This document shows positions 1 through 10,696 of a stretch of DNA of 64,000 bases, piece by piece. Source of the DNA: Skeletonema tropicum (Eukaryota > Bacillariophyta > Thalassiosirophyceae > Thalassiosirales > Thalassiosiraceae). Position 1 is the first letter of the stretch. Every line of letters starts with the position of its first letter. The stretch is from positions 1,984,001 through 2,048,000 of the forward strand of contig CM074132.1 in the NCBI GenBank assembly GCA_037178625.1, in the 5' to 3' direction. A program made the position numbers and the translations under genes. The notes under the pieces were generated by a model. That model had not been told where the DNA came from. It did no database searches and saw nothing but the letters and a program-made list of their open reading frames with translations.

Positions 1-1
1 C

Positions 2-190
2 ATCACTTTTGATATTCTCAACAGTGCTCATGCCAAGTTTCTTCGCCTCTTTGGCCTGCCGACCGCGTTCACGTCGTCGATCATATTTGTTCTTTCGTTT
101 CTTCTTGGAGTTGGTGGCCGCCGTGGTGGAGGAAGAGGCTGGATTCGTAAAGACTAGATTAAGCCCGAGATCAAAGTCTTCTGCCGTCAT
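2..190 (-). CDS. N-terminus of an unidentified protein, cut by the window edge
   Basis: An open frame on the minus strand begins with ATG at 190-188 and runs off the left edge. It gives about 63 residues starting MTAEDFDLGLNLVFTNP, followed by a Ser/Thr/Ala stretch and then a strongly basic segment (KKKRKNKYDRRRERGRQAKEAKK in outline, split here by its Lys and Arg runs). The acidic-then-basic layout would suit the N-terminus of a nuclear or nucleolar protein, but no domain is visible. The plus-strand frame over the same bases reads as low-complexity Arg/Ser sequence and is judged the shadow. Confidence 0.5.
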   Translation of the reverse strand, partial: MTAEDFDLGLNLVFTNPASSSTTAATNSKKKRKNKYDRRRERGRQAKEAKKLGMSTVENIKSD

Positions 191-826
191 GGTTGATCTG
201 ATCGTAACAATGGAGATGGACACAGAGAGACGGTAAGGAGCGAGGTCAAGCTACCATAGCAAAGAAAGCGAAGTAGGCAGGAGAGCATGAGCTCATGAAA
301 GAATTCTTAAAAATGGTTGGAGGGGGGCACCTCCTCTCTTCTCTCGCTTACTCCACAGTCCTCTCGGCTCTCGGTCTTGCTCAGCTCATGATAGTACAAT
401 ACATAGCATAGATACTTGTTGGTTCACCATGACGCAAGATCCTGGAAATAATACTGATTCACATGTGGGGAGGACTGGAAATGGAAACCACTGCTGCGAT
501 ACTTAAATAGGCCGCCAACATCTCAGCATTATTTCCAGTTGATCACTTTCACCTGCCTTGCTGGGCACAAGCACTTACAAATTGTGTAAACAGCAACAGC
601 AAGAGAAAGTGGATCGAATTCTTAGGTCAATCTAACCATAAACCTGGGAATTGCTCAAGTAGATTAAAGACTTGATTTGAGAAAAGATTCTCTTACATGT
701 ACCCAATCCTATTCTATTAAGTTATAATCTTTGCAATGATCAATTCACATTACATGACCATTCCCTACCAGAAGGAAACTACCACCCATCCCCTTCACAT
801 TCCATCCTGCCTCAATTACCCCATGT
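191..826. other. Intergenic stretch, nothing recognised
   Basis: About 630 bases between two minus-strand genes. It should hold the promoter of the edge gene and the 3' flank of the flavodoxin-like gene. No open frame of note, repeat or RNA gene was seen. Confidence 0.4.
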
Positions 827-1555
827 TTACCCTTGCAAATAAAAATGAACCAAAATCGCCAAAAGTACACCCCCCAAAGGCAAAAACAATTCAATCAACG
901 CAAAATAATTAGTCTGTCTCCACTCCTTATACAATTCTAAACACAACTTCCACGTTTGTTCCTGTGCCTTCTTCAACTTCAAACCCTCCTCTTCCGTCAT
1001 TGGTTTGTCAATCACAGGTTGTAACTCTTTCCAAATGGAATCAATCCATCGTTCAATAACTTTGGATTGTTCCATGTCCCCCGTGCCACTGGCATCTGCC
1101 TTTCCCAATTCACCGATACGAGTTGCACCGGCTGTAGATAATGCATTTTCAAATGTAGTGGGATTACGGAAGAATGTGGTGTAGTGACTATCTCCCAAAC
1201 CTAGTAGTGCGTAGTTTACCCCTGTTAACATTTTGTCGTCATTGGTGGCTGTATTCTCATTACGTTCCAAAATGGTATCACACACCTCCCGAAATTTACG
1301 TGCACCAATGGGAGCCTGCCCAACACCATAACTAGAGCAAACGATGATTACCAATCGTGTCCATTTTGCCTGCTCTAATTCTAAAAAGTCATCGAGGTGC
1401 ATACACCGTGACGTCAGAGTCCGGCTTTTGTCGGAGGTGGAGAGTTTTGAGGGGAGGAGGGAGGAGAGTTGCTCGGCGGCTGCCTCGGAGTTGCCCGTTT
1501 GGGAGCCGTAGAGGACTAGTACTTCTTCTTCTTCAGAGGAGGAGGAGGATGCCAT
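827..1555 (-). CDS. Flavodoxin-like FMN-binding protein with a C-terminal membrane anchor
   Basis: The 242-residue protein has a Ser/Glu-rich start followed by a flavodoxin fold. The phosphate-binding loop LVLYGSQTGNSE lies near residues 14-25, a second FMN-loop motif SSYGVGQAP near 74-82, and GLGDSHYTTFF near 118-128. These match the FMN domain of the cytochrome P450 reductase / sulfite reductase / Tah18 family. No FAD- or NADPH-binding half follows, so it is either a stand-alone electron carrier or needs a separate reductase. The last 25 residues (about LIELFLPLGGVLLAILVHFY) form one hydrophobic helix, suggesting a tail anchor with the flavin domain in the cytosol. The start is the first ATG of an uninterrupted frame. 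Partner and pathway are unknown. Confidence 0.75.
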   Translation of the reverse strand: MASSSSSEEEEVLVLYGSQTGNSEAAAEQLSSLLPSKLSTSDKSRTLTSRCMHLDDFLELEQAKWTRLVIIVCSSYGVGQAPIGARKFREVCDTILERNENTATNDDKMLTGVNYALLGLGDSHYTTFFRNPTTFENALSTAGATRIGELGKADASGTGDMEQSKVIERWIDSIWKELQPVIDKPMTEEEGLKLKKAQEQTWKLCLELYKEWRQTNYFALIELFLPLGGVLLAILVHFYLQG

Positions 1556-1796
1556 GGTTGAGTAGGGGTGTGTTTGCTTCTTCTATTCCTGCAATACACT
1601 AGCGTGAGCGGAGATCTAGCACAACAGAGTACTTAGAGAGCTGTTCATTGGTTTCCACCTCAAAAAATTGCAGGTCATACTTCTACATAGGAATTGCTAC
1701 CGAAGATTCCGCCTACAAGCCGATGGTGGTGAAAAAGATCGAGACTAAGATCGCAGAAGTCACATCTACACTCAACACACTGTACTTCTCCTCACC

Positions 1797-3194
1797 ATGA
1801 CGGCAGTGGACGATATTATTGAGCTGCATATGCTGTCTACAAATTCTTCTCCATCAATTAGTGCTCCTGAGGAACTTCCTCCGCAGGTTGACGACAATAC
1901 TGACACAACACATGATGTGAGCACAAATGCATCTAGCCAAAGACAACAAGTTCGACGGCACTATCTATCGTTGGTTGGGATTGCTATATTACTTACAATA
2001 CTAACACCCCGATCTAAGCTATGGATATCATCTTCATCTATTGAAAACTGTGTGAAAAATTATTCATTATCACAGCAAGCTGTTAATAGCACATGGTATG
2101 ACGGACTCGACAACTCTTCAGCTCGTACTCTCGGAGACAGCATCGATTCAATTGAACAACACGAAAGCAGCTGCGGTTATTATGGATCACTCAATTTGCA
2201 AGTTTTATTCATACAGATACTGTGGATAATCGCAATTGATAGCTTCATTCAATCGTCTTCAAGGGAGTAATCCTGGCGTACTAACGAAGGAGATAATGGA
2301 ACGGCTAGATGACGAAGAGGACGAGGTAAATTCTCTTGAACATGAGAATAATAGGGGAACAGCGATGGGTTAGAACGACGGAATTTTCTTGAGCAATCAC
2401 CACCAACACCATCGTCGTCGTCACCACTTGACCTTGCCACAATATCAGACAATACTATCAGTCAGAACATACATTCAGACACACTCTATCGCTCAACTCG
2501 ACGGAAGTACTGTGACAAGTGTCAATTCTACCCTCCTCTCCGCTCCCATCACTGCTCCACCTGCAATGCCTGCATCGCAACTTTTGATCACCACTGCCAT
2601 TTCGTGGGGACGTGCATAGGCGAAAGGAACCATTGGAGGTTTTGGATCTTCATAGTTTTGAATGTTGTTGCAGTGAAAGTCTCGTTGGACATTGTGAGTA
2701 GTAGTAGTTTGTCCCTGAGAGCGTTTGTATATAGTCAAGGGAGTAGTAGTGCAAATAATAGCATCAGCGAAGATCTAAAACTTGGACTTGGTACTGCAAT
2801 CAAAATTATCGCCAAGCTGTACATGTATCCAATCTTCTTTGTTGCATCAACACTACTGATAATACACACACTGCTGGCCATTGGAAATTGCACCACTTTT
2901 GAATTCACAAAGGGAGCAGAACACATTGATTATTTGAGGGGTACACGAGTCATGGATTTCCCATTTGGTAGGGATGGACTGCTTAATAACATGGCCATGT
3001 TCTTTCGAAGAGATGATGTGTATCAGTCTTTGTGTCTTCGTTCAAAAGCAAATATAAATTGTGATGGGAATAAGCTAAAGTCGATGAGTCATAGATGGGT
3101 TCCAATCGTTTGGAAGATGCCTGAGTTTATCGATAGAGAGTCAGAACAATGGTGGAATCATCCGCTTGAAAACAAGTACTGGAAGTGTTGCTGA
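1797..3194 (+). CDS. DHHC-type protein S-acyltransferase (palmitoyltransferase), frame interrupted twice
   Basis: The locus encodes a four-helix membrane enzyme that transfers palmitate to cysteines of target proteins. Two hydrophobic helices lie in the first 157 codons, then SNPGVLT at 2266-2286 (the post-TM2 DPG motif). A Cys-rich domain follows with CDKC, CSTC and the catalytic FDHHCHFVGTCIGERNHW (DHHC codons at 2586-2597), then two more helices and TTFE, matching the family TTxE motif. The reading frame changes near GGG 2263-2265 and back near GGGG 2354-2357. Removing one G at the first and adding one at the second gives a single continuous 466-residue frame from 1797. A very short intron is the alternative but fits less well. 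Membrane location (ER, Golgi or plasma membrane) cannot be told. Confidence 0.8.
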
Positions 3195-3267
3195 GTAAGA
3201 TACATGTGTAGTGTAGCTTTTACAATAATTTATGTATTTACTTTACTCTATTTAACAAATAACACCA

Positions 3268-4052
3268 TCAACACAAGTTCTCGTAAGGGTTCACACCTGA
3301 GTAAATCTTGTTGTAAAAGTCAATTGTTCCCATGATCGTTCTGTGGTTCACCAACTCTTGTGAGCACATACCTGCCCAGCCCAACATAGCAAGACGTCCG
3401 TTTTGGAGTTCACGTGTCTGCATGTCAGCAAATGATTTGGCATCCTTGGGCTTCAAGCCTAGAGGATCAAATCCAATATCTCCGGGGTAGTAGTTGTCAC
3501 GAAGCTTCCACAAGGTTTTGGTCCAGTCACCAAAGTCTGGTTCGACCCATCCAATAGTAGCACGCTTAAGTTCAGCCGCGGCAATGGAGAGAGTTAGGAA
3601 GGCAAAAGCAGGTGCTGGCATCTGTTGTAATTGATCATTTGCAGGGCCATGAATGTTGAATGGTCCAGAAATTGCCTCTCCAGCGAAGTATCCAACAGTT
3701 GCAAGCATGGCAACACGTCCGTGCATAACCTCGGCCTCACGGTTGCGCTTCACTTCATTCAATGTGATACCGTTCTGTGCAAATCCAAGAGGATCGAAGT
3801 AGCCAGTAGGAGCAAGAGCACCGGGAAGACCGTAGCATGGAACAGATTCATTGGGTACCCATCCGTTGATTGGAAGCGACGACAGGTTCTGGGACAATAT
3901 CGGGCAGAGGGGCGGCAGCGGCCTCTGAAGCAATCTCAGCGACTTCCTCTTCAGTTGTGGAGCGGATGGAAGATTGAATACGGACAGTGTTGCCAGAAGG
4001 GGCAAAGGCAGCGGCAGAGCCGGCGAGGGTGGCGATGAATGGCGAGCTTCAT
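3268..4052 (-). CDS. Fucoxanthin-chlorophyll a/c light-harvesting protein (FCP/LHC family)
   Basis: Plastid thylakoid antenna protein. The mature part shows YFDPLGF, the first-helix motif EVMHGRVAML, a middle helix, and the third-helix motif RELQNGRLAMLGWAG, carrying the Glu/Arg ligands and salt bridges of chlorophyll-binding helices 1 and 3. The long frame to 4221 is not the true N-terminus. The minus-strand ATG at 4052 starts MKLA, and with one base dropped at 4038-4039 continues IIATLAGSAAAFAPSG, a diatom signal peptide with the AAAFAP plastid-import site. A second extra base at 3870-3871 (between VVAS and INGWVPNESV) is needed to join this to the mature part. Both are doubled single bases, so they may be assembly errors; a decayed gene copy is the alternative. 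Which Lhc subfamily it belongs to is not resolved. Confidence 0.88.
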
Positions 4053-4606
4053 TGTTCGTAATTATGCTTCGAAATTGTGAGTTAGAAAAGGTGTTCTGGT
4101 GTAGCGAGGAACAATTTATCGTAATGATGATGCTGCAATGGCGTGGATAGCATTCTGACTTCGTCATGGCATGGTGTGAGTCACTCTTTTTGCGGCCACC
4201 ACGAAAAAAGTTGTTGAACACGTGCGAACACGTGCGCTTTCTCTCTTCCTTCGCGCCCTCCTTCGCCCTGAAATTCAGAACTTCTCTCTAGAGAGCACTT
4301 CTTCACGGCACGAGGTTGCTGTTATTGTTGATTGGGAGTTGAAAGCTAGAGTAGGAAGTATTGATGTGAATGATAATGGCCACTAGTAATAGTTAGAATA
4401 TGATGTTGAAATAAGAATCACAGAGTGATGACGCTTCTATCTCGCTGCTGTCTTCAATATTGACAGGCCAGATAGGAGAGAAATACTTGACATGGAAGTG
4501 AGAACATTCTGATTTTGGAGCATGAACGGAACTTTAAAGTAATGATGAATACGCTTTAGCTATGTTTTTATATAGTGCATGAATAGTGAATAGGATAATT
4601 GGCTGA

Positions 4607-6037
4607 TCATTTCGCGTCATTTGGATTCTTCTTCAATATAATGTCTGTTCCCTGCAACAAACGTGGCATCCATTGTCTAGTATTTGCTTCTGCAGATGCA
4701 CTATTCTTATTGTCTCTGTTCATCTTGCCAGATCCTTCATGATCGGCAAAATTCTGCCCCGTCTTAGCAGGAGTACGAAAATCTTGAATTTCCTTCACAA
4801 AATTAGAATCATAAGCTGAAGCATTCGAACCGAGTGCTAATGCAAGTGATAAAACATTGTGACGCAAAGATGTAGTAGTAGATTCGTCTCGGATCTGTAC
4901 GAGCTGGTCGTATGAAAGCGATGAAAGTGCAGCAGTGTCGTTACTGGCTGCCCTATCACTACCTCCATGATTTGTTGCTTGCACATTTGACTTCTTCGGC
5001 GTTTTTGTTGTTGTGAAGGAAGTGTTTGTTTCATCCCCCGTTTGCGGAGGAGTCTTTCGCTTTTGTGAATAGGCAATAGTGTCAGTAGCAGCATGTAGTA
5101 TTGCTTTGGATGGCGATGCTGAGAGCAATTGGGAATCGAATGAATATGATTTTGAAGATGAAGCTAAGAACTTTGAAGGGAGGGATAATGGTGCAGACTC
5201 TTCCTCCTCACTACTCTCTTGACTGTCATTTTCATTGTTCTTGTCGCTTCTATCCTCTTCGTTCCTTGTGCTGATCAAGCCAGCTGTGTCCTTATCATGC
5301 AAATTATTTGTATCGAGATGTGACTCATTGCTGAAAACGCTGCCAGTCTTTAAATCTCCTCCGAGTATTAATGTCTTTTCGATGTGTTTCTTTTGCATTG
5401 CTACATCAACATCATCTGTCACAAACGAATCAGCTGCTTCAACACATTTGACGACACGGAATTGAATTAATGGCCTCAGCTCTTTAGAAGAAGTGCTGCT
5501 ATCGCCTGTTTGACACCAACAAATCGAAACAACGTCACCGTCGTTTACCACCATTCTGACAATGCCATCTTCAGTCTTATCCTCGCTGACCTCATCATTG
5601 TTGTCATTTTTTGGTCTTGTACATGATGTAACTCTAACAAGTTTTGCAGTATTTTTTGCCGAGACCGTCAGCACAAGTTGTCTGTGCTGCTGTTCTGTGC
5701 TACCACCATCGTACATAAAGTTCAAAAACTCTTTCCGTGGTATGAATTTTGCCACAGATTGTATTGACAGACAAAAATGACATAGCTCAACCGCAGCAAC
5801 AGCAGCAACCGTATGACTCCTTTTTCTCTTTGCAACCTCTTTTTTGATGTGTCGGCAATTGGGACATCTCTTTTTGACAAAGGGTTCAAGCAACTCTGCC
5901 CGGCCGAATGAACCTGGGAGGGATAGAAGTTGTGTTGTTGCTTTCGTCAGTAGCGACAGCTTGTCATTCTGCTCGCTCCCCAGAGGAACGAGATGACCAA
6001 ATACCGGAGCTGCAGAAGGTAAAAATTGCGCTGCCAT
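4607..6037 (-). CDS. Unknown protein with a four-cysteine zinc-ribbon-like N-terminus
   Basis: This uninterrupted 476-residue frame is not recognised with confidence. Residues 20-60 look helical (DKLSLLTKATTQLLSLP), followed by KRCPNCRHIKKEV and, about 25 residues on, LCHFC. Two CxxC pairs separated by a basic stretch recall the RNase P/MRP Rpr2/Snm1 zinc ribbon, but the resemblance is weak. The remaining 350 residues are low in complexity: acidic, Ser-rich, with basic patches such as QKRKTPP and KTPKKSNVQ that could be nuclear signals. The 5' end of this gene has been copied into both 5S repeat units downstream (see 7340-7550 and 10268-10478), which argues that this copy is the parent. Confidence 0.55.
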   Translation of the reverse strand: MAAQFLPSAAPVFGHLVPLGSEQNDKLSLLTKATTQLLSLPGSFGRAELLEPFVKKRCPNCRHIKKEVAKRKRSHTVAAVAAVELCHFCLSIQSVAKFIPRKEFLNFMYDGGSTEQQHRQLVLTVSAKNTAKLVRVTSCTRPKNDNNDEVSEDKTEDGIVRMVVNDGDVVSICWCQTGDSSTSSKELRPLIQFRVVKCVEAADSFVTDDVDVAMQKKHIEKTLILGGDLKTGSVFSNESHLDTNNLHDKDTAGLISTRNEEDRSDKNNENDSQESSEEEESAPLSLPSKFLASSSKSYSFDSQLLSASPSKAILHAATDTIAYSQKRKTPPQTGDETNTSFTTTKTPKKSNVQATNHGGSDRAASNDTAALSSLSYDQLVQIRDESTTTSLRHNVLSLALALGSNASAYDSNFVKEIQDFRTPAKTGQNFADHEGSGKMNRDNKNSASAEANTRQWMPRLLQGTDIILKKNPNDAK

Positions 6038-6293
6038 TCTACTTGGTAGCGTGTGGTTATGCCATGGCTGGCTCTGGCTCTTCGTATCTTCAAATAATAG
6101 AGATTATCAATGCCCCACCTACAACATGTGCACTGGATCACCATAAAATTACTGCATTGATTTAATGGAAGGAAAAACTTCAGTAGCAGTACTTGTCGTG
6201 ATATTAGCTTGCGCAGAGTTTGAGTTGTTCGATAGGCGCTTTGTCATTCCCCCATTGTAATTATTGCTGAGCGGTGAGCGGCATGTTAAAAAA

Positions 6294-7202
6294 ATGAGCA
6301 CAACTGAGGCAGCGGCGGATGATAGATGTGCTTCCTGCGGAATTACAGGTAGCGAAAATATCAAATTGAAGAATTGCACCGCATGCAAAATAGTCAAATA
6401 CTGCGGTGTTCAATGTCAAAGAAAACACAGATCGCAACACAAACGAGCATGCAAGGAAAGGGCCGCTGAATTGCGTGACGAGTTATTGTTTAAGCAACCT
6501 AAAAACTCACATCTTGGTGATTGCCCGATCTGTTTGTTGCCGATCCCACTTCCTACATCGCAAGGGACAATGAGGTGCAGTTTGCAGTCGTGCTGCAGCA
6601 AAGCGGTTTGTAATGGCTGTGATCATGCCAATAAGATGCGAGAGATAGTGGCAAGGTTGCCACAAAAATGCGTATTTTGTCGACACGCAGTGCCGAAAAC
6701 GGAAGCAGAATGCCGTCAGAATACCATAAAGAGGGTTCAAGTAAATGATCCAGTAGCTTTGTACGACGTGGGCATTAAGAGCTTCAAAGCAGGAGACTAC
6801 GCTACTGCTATCGAGTATTTGGAGAAAGCAGCTGGATTGGGTCACATCAGCTCACACTATTACTTGTCAGGTGCATATCATGAGGGGCGCGGTGTTGAAG
6901 TTGATAGAAAGAAGTTTGTCTATCATATGGAAGAGGCCGCAATTGGTGGTCATCATATTGCGAGGCACAATCTTGGGTTATGGTAGGAAGAACAAGGCAA
7001 CATTTATAAGTCAGTGAAGCACTTCACCATTGCCGCTAACCTTGGATATGATGAATCACTAGAAGTGCTGACGGAGTATTATACGAAGGGAGCGGTCTGC
7101 AAAGAGGACTTTGCTGCTGCCCTCCGTGCACATAAGACTGCAGTGGATGCAAAGAAAAGTTCCCAGAGAGATGACGCAGAAGCATTCCGAAATGGGCGAT
7201 AG
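6294..7202 (+). pseudogene. MYND zinc-finger / Sel1-repeat protein with an in-frame TAG
   Basis: The first ATG of the frame is at 6294. The product has an N-terminal MYND finger (CASCGITGSENIKLKNCTAC followed by YCGVQCQRKHR), then a second Cys-rich RING-like segment (DCPICLLPIP ... CVFCRHAV), then Sel1-type helical repeats (YDVGIKSFKAGDYATAIEYLEKAA, HYYLSGAYHEGRGVEVD). Such proteins form a large diatom family thought to mediate protein-protein contacts. TAG at 6984-6986 interrupts the frame inside a Sel1 repeat. The same frame then continues with typical family sequence (KHFTIAANLGYDESLEVL ... DFAAALRAHKTAVDA) to a stop at 7202. A single nonsense change or read error is the simplest account. 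A paralogue lies at 43962-45007. Confidence 0.7.
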
Positions 7203-7339
7203 ACAACCCCTCTCCTGTGGTTCCGACTTCGACGCTGTTTGGTTGTTCCCTCAGCGTACGAAGAATCCAAATTGTTGGCGAAAAGATGTCAAGGCAGCGA
7301 TAATGCAACATTACCTAATGTCCTAAATGAAATGATATA

Positions 7340-7550
7340 CGAATGAACCTGGGAGGGATAGAAGTTGTGTTGTTGCTTTCGTCAGCAGCGACGCGACAGT
7401 TTGTCATTCTGCTGCTCCCCAAGCCAACCCCCAAAGGAATGAGATGACAGACGACCAAATACCGGAACTGCAGATAGGAGGATAAGTTGTGCTGCCCAAT
7501 GGCACGGTCCTTTGGTAGCGTGGTTATGCCATCGTGTTGTGGCTCTTCGT
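7340..7550 (-). pseudogene. Fragment of the 5' end of the 4607-6037 gene, copy 1
   Basis: Sequence starting cgaatgaacctgggaggg closely matches 5905 onward, covering the N-terminal coding part of the upstream unknown gene and its 5' flank, in the same orientation. Small indels break the frame, so it cannot encode the parental N-terminus. Confidence 0.7.
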
Positions 7551-7650
7551 CTTAGTACAAAGCAGTGCTGATCGCAAATAGAATCCTTGATTTCCCTCCC
7601 AAGGGCACATAATTTTGAATATCATAATGTTTGACTTGACGAAACTAGTC

Positions 7651-7768
7651 AGGAACGACCATACCACAGTGACAGCACCGCTTCCCGTCTGCTCAGCGAA
7701 GTTAAGCACTGTCGGGCCAGGTTAGTACTACGGTGGGGGACCACGTTGGAATCCCTGGTGTTGTTCTT
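7651..7768 (+). rRNA. 5S ribosomal RNA, copy 1
   Basis: The sequence follows the eukaryotic 5S pattern: ACGACCATACCAC near the 5' end, CGAAGTTAAGCA in the loop B/C region, GTCGGGCC, GGTTAGTAC in the internal promoter (box C) region, and GGTGTTGTTC at the 3' end pairing with GAACGAC to close helix I. A T run (7767-7770) and a second T run just after serve as RNA polymerase III terminators. The length of about 118 nt is right for 5S. The gene is not linked to 18S/28S here and sits in a duplicated mosaic unit. Confidence 0.92.
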
Positions 7769-8567
7769 TTGCTACTTTTTGCTTTTGTCACTACCTAGCT
7801 CTTTAGCTCTAGCCAGCTTTACCTAGCCGCACGCTAAGCCCAGCGATCATATATAATACAAATACTGCCTCCTCACTTTTGATCCATTCACCAGCCATGC
7901 AGCGCCAACCTGATCTTTTAGATAGATAATTCCTCTCTCTCTGAGGATCGAGAGGCTGCCTTTTTGGCATCGCATCGTTCGTTGCTACTGAAGTACCATA
8001 TGCAAAAGCTGTGAGGGGCTACTAAAAAGCAAGAAGCCAAGGAGTAGATCGTTTCAGCTTCCATAAGTATTACTTTATCCTTTGCATTGGCTTGAAACTT
8101 GCGCTACTTCTCGGCAAAGTACCTGTCAGTCGACTCACTTCAAAGCCGTATTTTTACTCGCTGTATTCATGTATCGTACGGTGTCGTGCCTCTTATCATG
8201 TCTCCTATCGCGAAGAACGCTAGGAGGATTCTGTAACCCTCATTGCGAAATTGTGCCCACCGCTTTTCTTTTCTTGTCGGCGGTCAGAAGAAACCCTTTT
8301 CATATCGCAGATCGAAGCAGTCGACTAGCTACAAAGCGATGAACCCGCCCAAGCAGCACCTCTCGACTCTCCACATCTCTCTCCGATTCGACTGCTACAG
8401 AAGTTCAGAGAGCCTCGATATGTAGTGATTGCAGTAAAGAAGAGGATTCGTGGTTCTGCGGGTACTCTCCGCTCCGCACCCAGCTACAAGCTAGCTAAGC
8501 TGTAAGGAGTAAAGGGAAGCAAACAACAAACAAATAGGGGAGGAGGAGGAGGTTGTTGAAATCCTCT

Positions 8568-10135
8568 ATGTCGGAAAGTGGTCGACAGTTACGAGAAAGC
8601 GTCTTCAACAACCTCTCAATCTTTGTCTCCTCCTCCTCCTCATTCACTTCATAAACCCAAGGAACATTCAATCGACCAACGTAGAAGCAACACATTCACC
8701 ATGCCAGCAAGGACGAAATTGTCGAAGCTCATGGGCGACACCTCGGTTGCCTATGCCGAGGCAAATGCCGAGGACAAAGAGTCTCACGGCTTGCTGACTG
8801 TCGCACAGAAGTGTGTGGAGCTTTGCGGTCGCTCTGCCAAAGATTACTCCACGAAGACTGGCAAAGTCTCGGAAGAAGTTGACTTTCATGAAGAAGAGAG
8901 TCCACCGGCCTGAAACACTATCTAAAAGGTTGTTATTCAAGAGAGTTATGGGCAGAAACATGGCACGTTGGCAAGAGCAAGTGCGGGTTGACGCTGCTAC
9001 TGCTGCTGCTGCGCTGTGACAGCACGGCGTCCATCCTGAGTTCTTTCCACATCATCATGCTGGGATCTTGCTGCCAACCCTAATGCTGCTGCTGGTGGGG
9101 GACCGTCGTCTACAGATTTGAGATAGCTTGGCAAGCGGTTCAATAAATTGGCTCCAGCAGGTCTACTAAGCTTCTGCCTGGGGGATTGGTTGGATGACGG
9201 TCATAAACGGCAGCCATCGATCATGGGGTAATAGTATGTGGATATAGGACGATCTTGGAGCTTTGAGTTGTGTTAGTGGAGGCTATCATTGCTGGGTCGC
9301 TGGTATGCGTAGCGGATTCCTTTCCTTACTAAAGAGATATACCCGGACGTCTGTTAGTTCAGCAGCATTCATATGGAGTCATCAAAGGGACGATGCCGAC
9401 TCATTGACATTTGCTGCTTGCGCATGCCGCGGGGAACTTCCGGCGCAACCGCCTGGCGAATGTTCTCATTTTATTGGCGGTCAACTCAAAGAGCTCACTT
9501 CGTCCCTTTCTGGATGGCTCTTCGCAACGTTGAACACTCGCCTCCGCATCGCATTCCATCAAGCTGTCGTCACTCAGACGAAATCAAAACAACACGATTC
9601 ATTGTAGAGCCATGACCGTGTGTACTTACACCTTTCTTCCGTGCACACCTTTCTTCCGTGCCTCAGACCATGAACTCGATCATTTCGCACGGGATGAGCT
9701 TTTTTGAGACCGGAACAGTTGAGGTGAGGAGAAGATTACTTCAGATACTGATGAGATGATATGGTCATGTTTGCGTTGGAGATGAAGGATGATCTAAAGA
9801 TAGCTATGTATCAAAGAGCAGCAAAGATAGGTTCGTGGGGGTTAGAGGAGGGGATCAATCTCGCTCGACGATCTGAAGCAACTTCTGGTAAAGATCAGGC
9901 TTACTGGCTTCTTTCCGTCAAAGCAGCCGGCCCGCACTGCCTTCTTTACACGTCGCCAGCGAGCTCAGGCTGCACTTCGACGCAGTCATCACAGCCACGG
10001 GGCGGGTAGAGATGGATATATGATTACTACACTCTCGTACAAATGATGCCAATTTGTATATCACGCCTGCCAGGCTGGTTGACAAAACCCAGCCAAAATA
10101 TCCCGGGCTCAAAGTAGCTGTGGTGGGAGATAAAT
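8568..10135. other. Spacer between the two 5S repeat units, with short unassigned open frames
   Basis: The spacer holds a 70-codon frame starting with ATG at 8701 (MPARTKLSKLMGDTSVAYAE ..., to 8913) and an 82-codon frame at 9761-10009 (MVMFALEMKDDLKIAMYQRA ...). Neither matches a family I know. The first could continue in another frame past 8913 if an indel is present. They may be remnants of a broken gene. I see no terminal inverted repeat around the block. Confidence 0.3.
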
Positions 10136-10267
10136 CCCTCTCCTGTGGTTCCGACTTCGACGCTGTTTGGTTGTTCCCTCAGCGTACGAAGAATCCAAAT
10201 TGTTGGCGAAAAGATGTCAAGGCAGCGATAATGCAACATTACCTAATGTCCTAAATGAAATGATATA

Positions 10268-10478
10268 CGAATGAACCTGGGAGGGATAGAAGTTGTGTTG
10301 TTGCTTTCGTCAGCAGCGACGCGACAGTTTGTCATTCTGCTGCTCCCCAAGCCAACCCCCAAAGGAATGAGATGACAGACGACCAAATACCGGAACTGCA
10401 GATAGGAGGATAAGTTGTGCTGCCCAATGGCACGGTCCTTTGGTAGCGTGGTTATGCCATCGTGTTGTGGCTCTTCGT
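10268..10478 (-). pseudogene. Fragment of the 5' end of the 4607-6037 gene, copy 2
   Basis: Same as the fragment at 7340-7550, carried in the second repeat unit. It has the same small indels, so the fragment was already broken when the unit was duplicated. Confidence 0.7.
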
Positions 10479-10578
10479 CTTAGTACAAAGCAGTGCTGAT
10501 CGCAAATAGAATCCTTGATTTCCCTCCCAAGGGCACATAATTTGGCATATCATAATGTTTGACTTGACGAAACTAGTC

Positions 10579-10696
10579 AGGAACGACCATACCACAGTGA
10601 CAGCACCGCTTCCCGTCTGCTCAGCGAAGTTAAGCACTGTCGGGCCAGGTTAGTACTACGGTGGGGGACCACGTTGGAATCCCTGGTGTTGTTCTT
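10579..10696 (+). rRNA. 5S ribosomal RNA, copy 2
   Basis: Identical by eye to the copy at 7651-7768, including the internal control region and the T-run terminators just after it. Both copies should be functional templates. Confidence 0.92.

Larger units (their letters stand above)
7208..8567 (+). repeat. 1.36-kb direct repeat, copy 1, carrying a 5S rRNA gene
   Basis: This block is almost identical to 10136-11499, with an offset of 2928 bases that becomes 2932 after a four-base insertion in copy 2. It is a mosaic. Bases about 7276-7340 resemble the reverse complement of the region upstream of the ubiquitin-like gene near 49730-49790. 7340-7550 matches the 5' end of the 4607-6037 gene, 7651-7768 is 5S rRNA, and 8028-8190 matches the 3' end and flank of IMP4 (11620-11740). 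Open frames of 60-86 codons inside it are conserved between copies only because the DNA is nearly identical. Confidence 0.85.

Noticed and set aside
6421..6845. Minus-strand frames opposite the MYND-Sel1 gene
   Set aside because: They overlap the zinc-finger coding sequence and have no recognisable features.
6984..6986. TAG as a recoded amino acid (alternative genetic code)
   Set aside because: TAG serves as an ordinary stop elsewhere in the window (for example ending the aspartic protease and IMP4), so a single in-frame case is better explained by mutation or error.
8082..8425. Conserved frames of 60-86 codons in both 5S units
   Set aside because: Their conservation equals that of the surrounding non-coding DNA of the duplicated unit; no domain or start context supports them.
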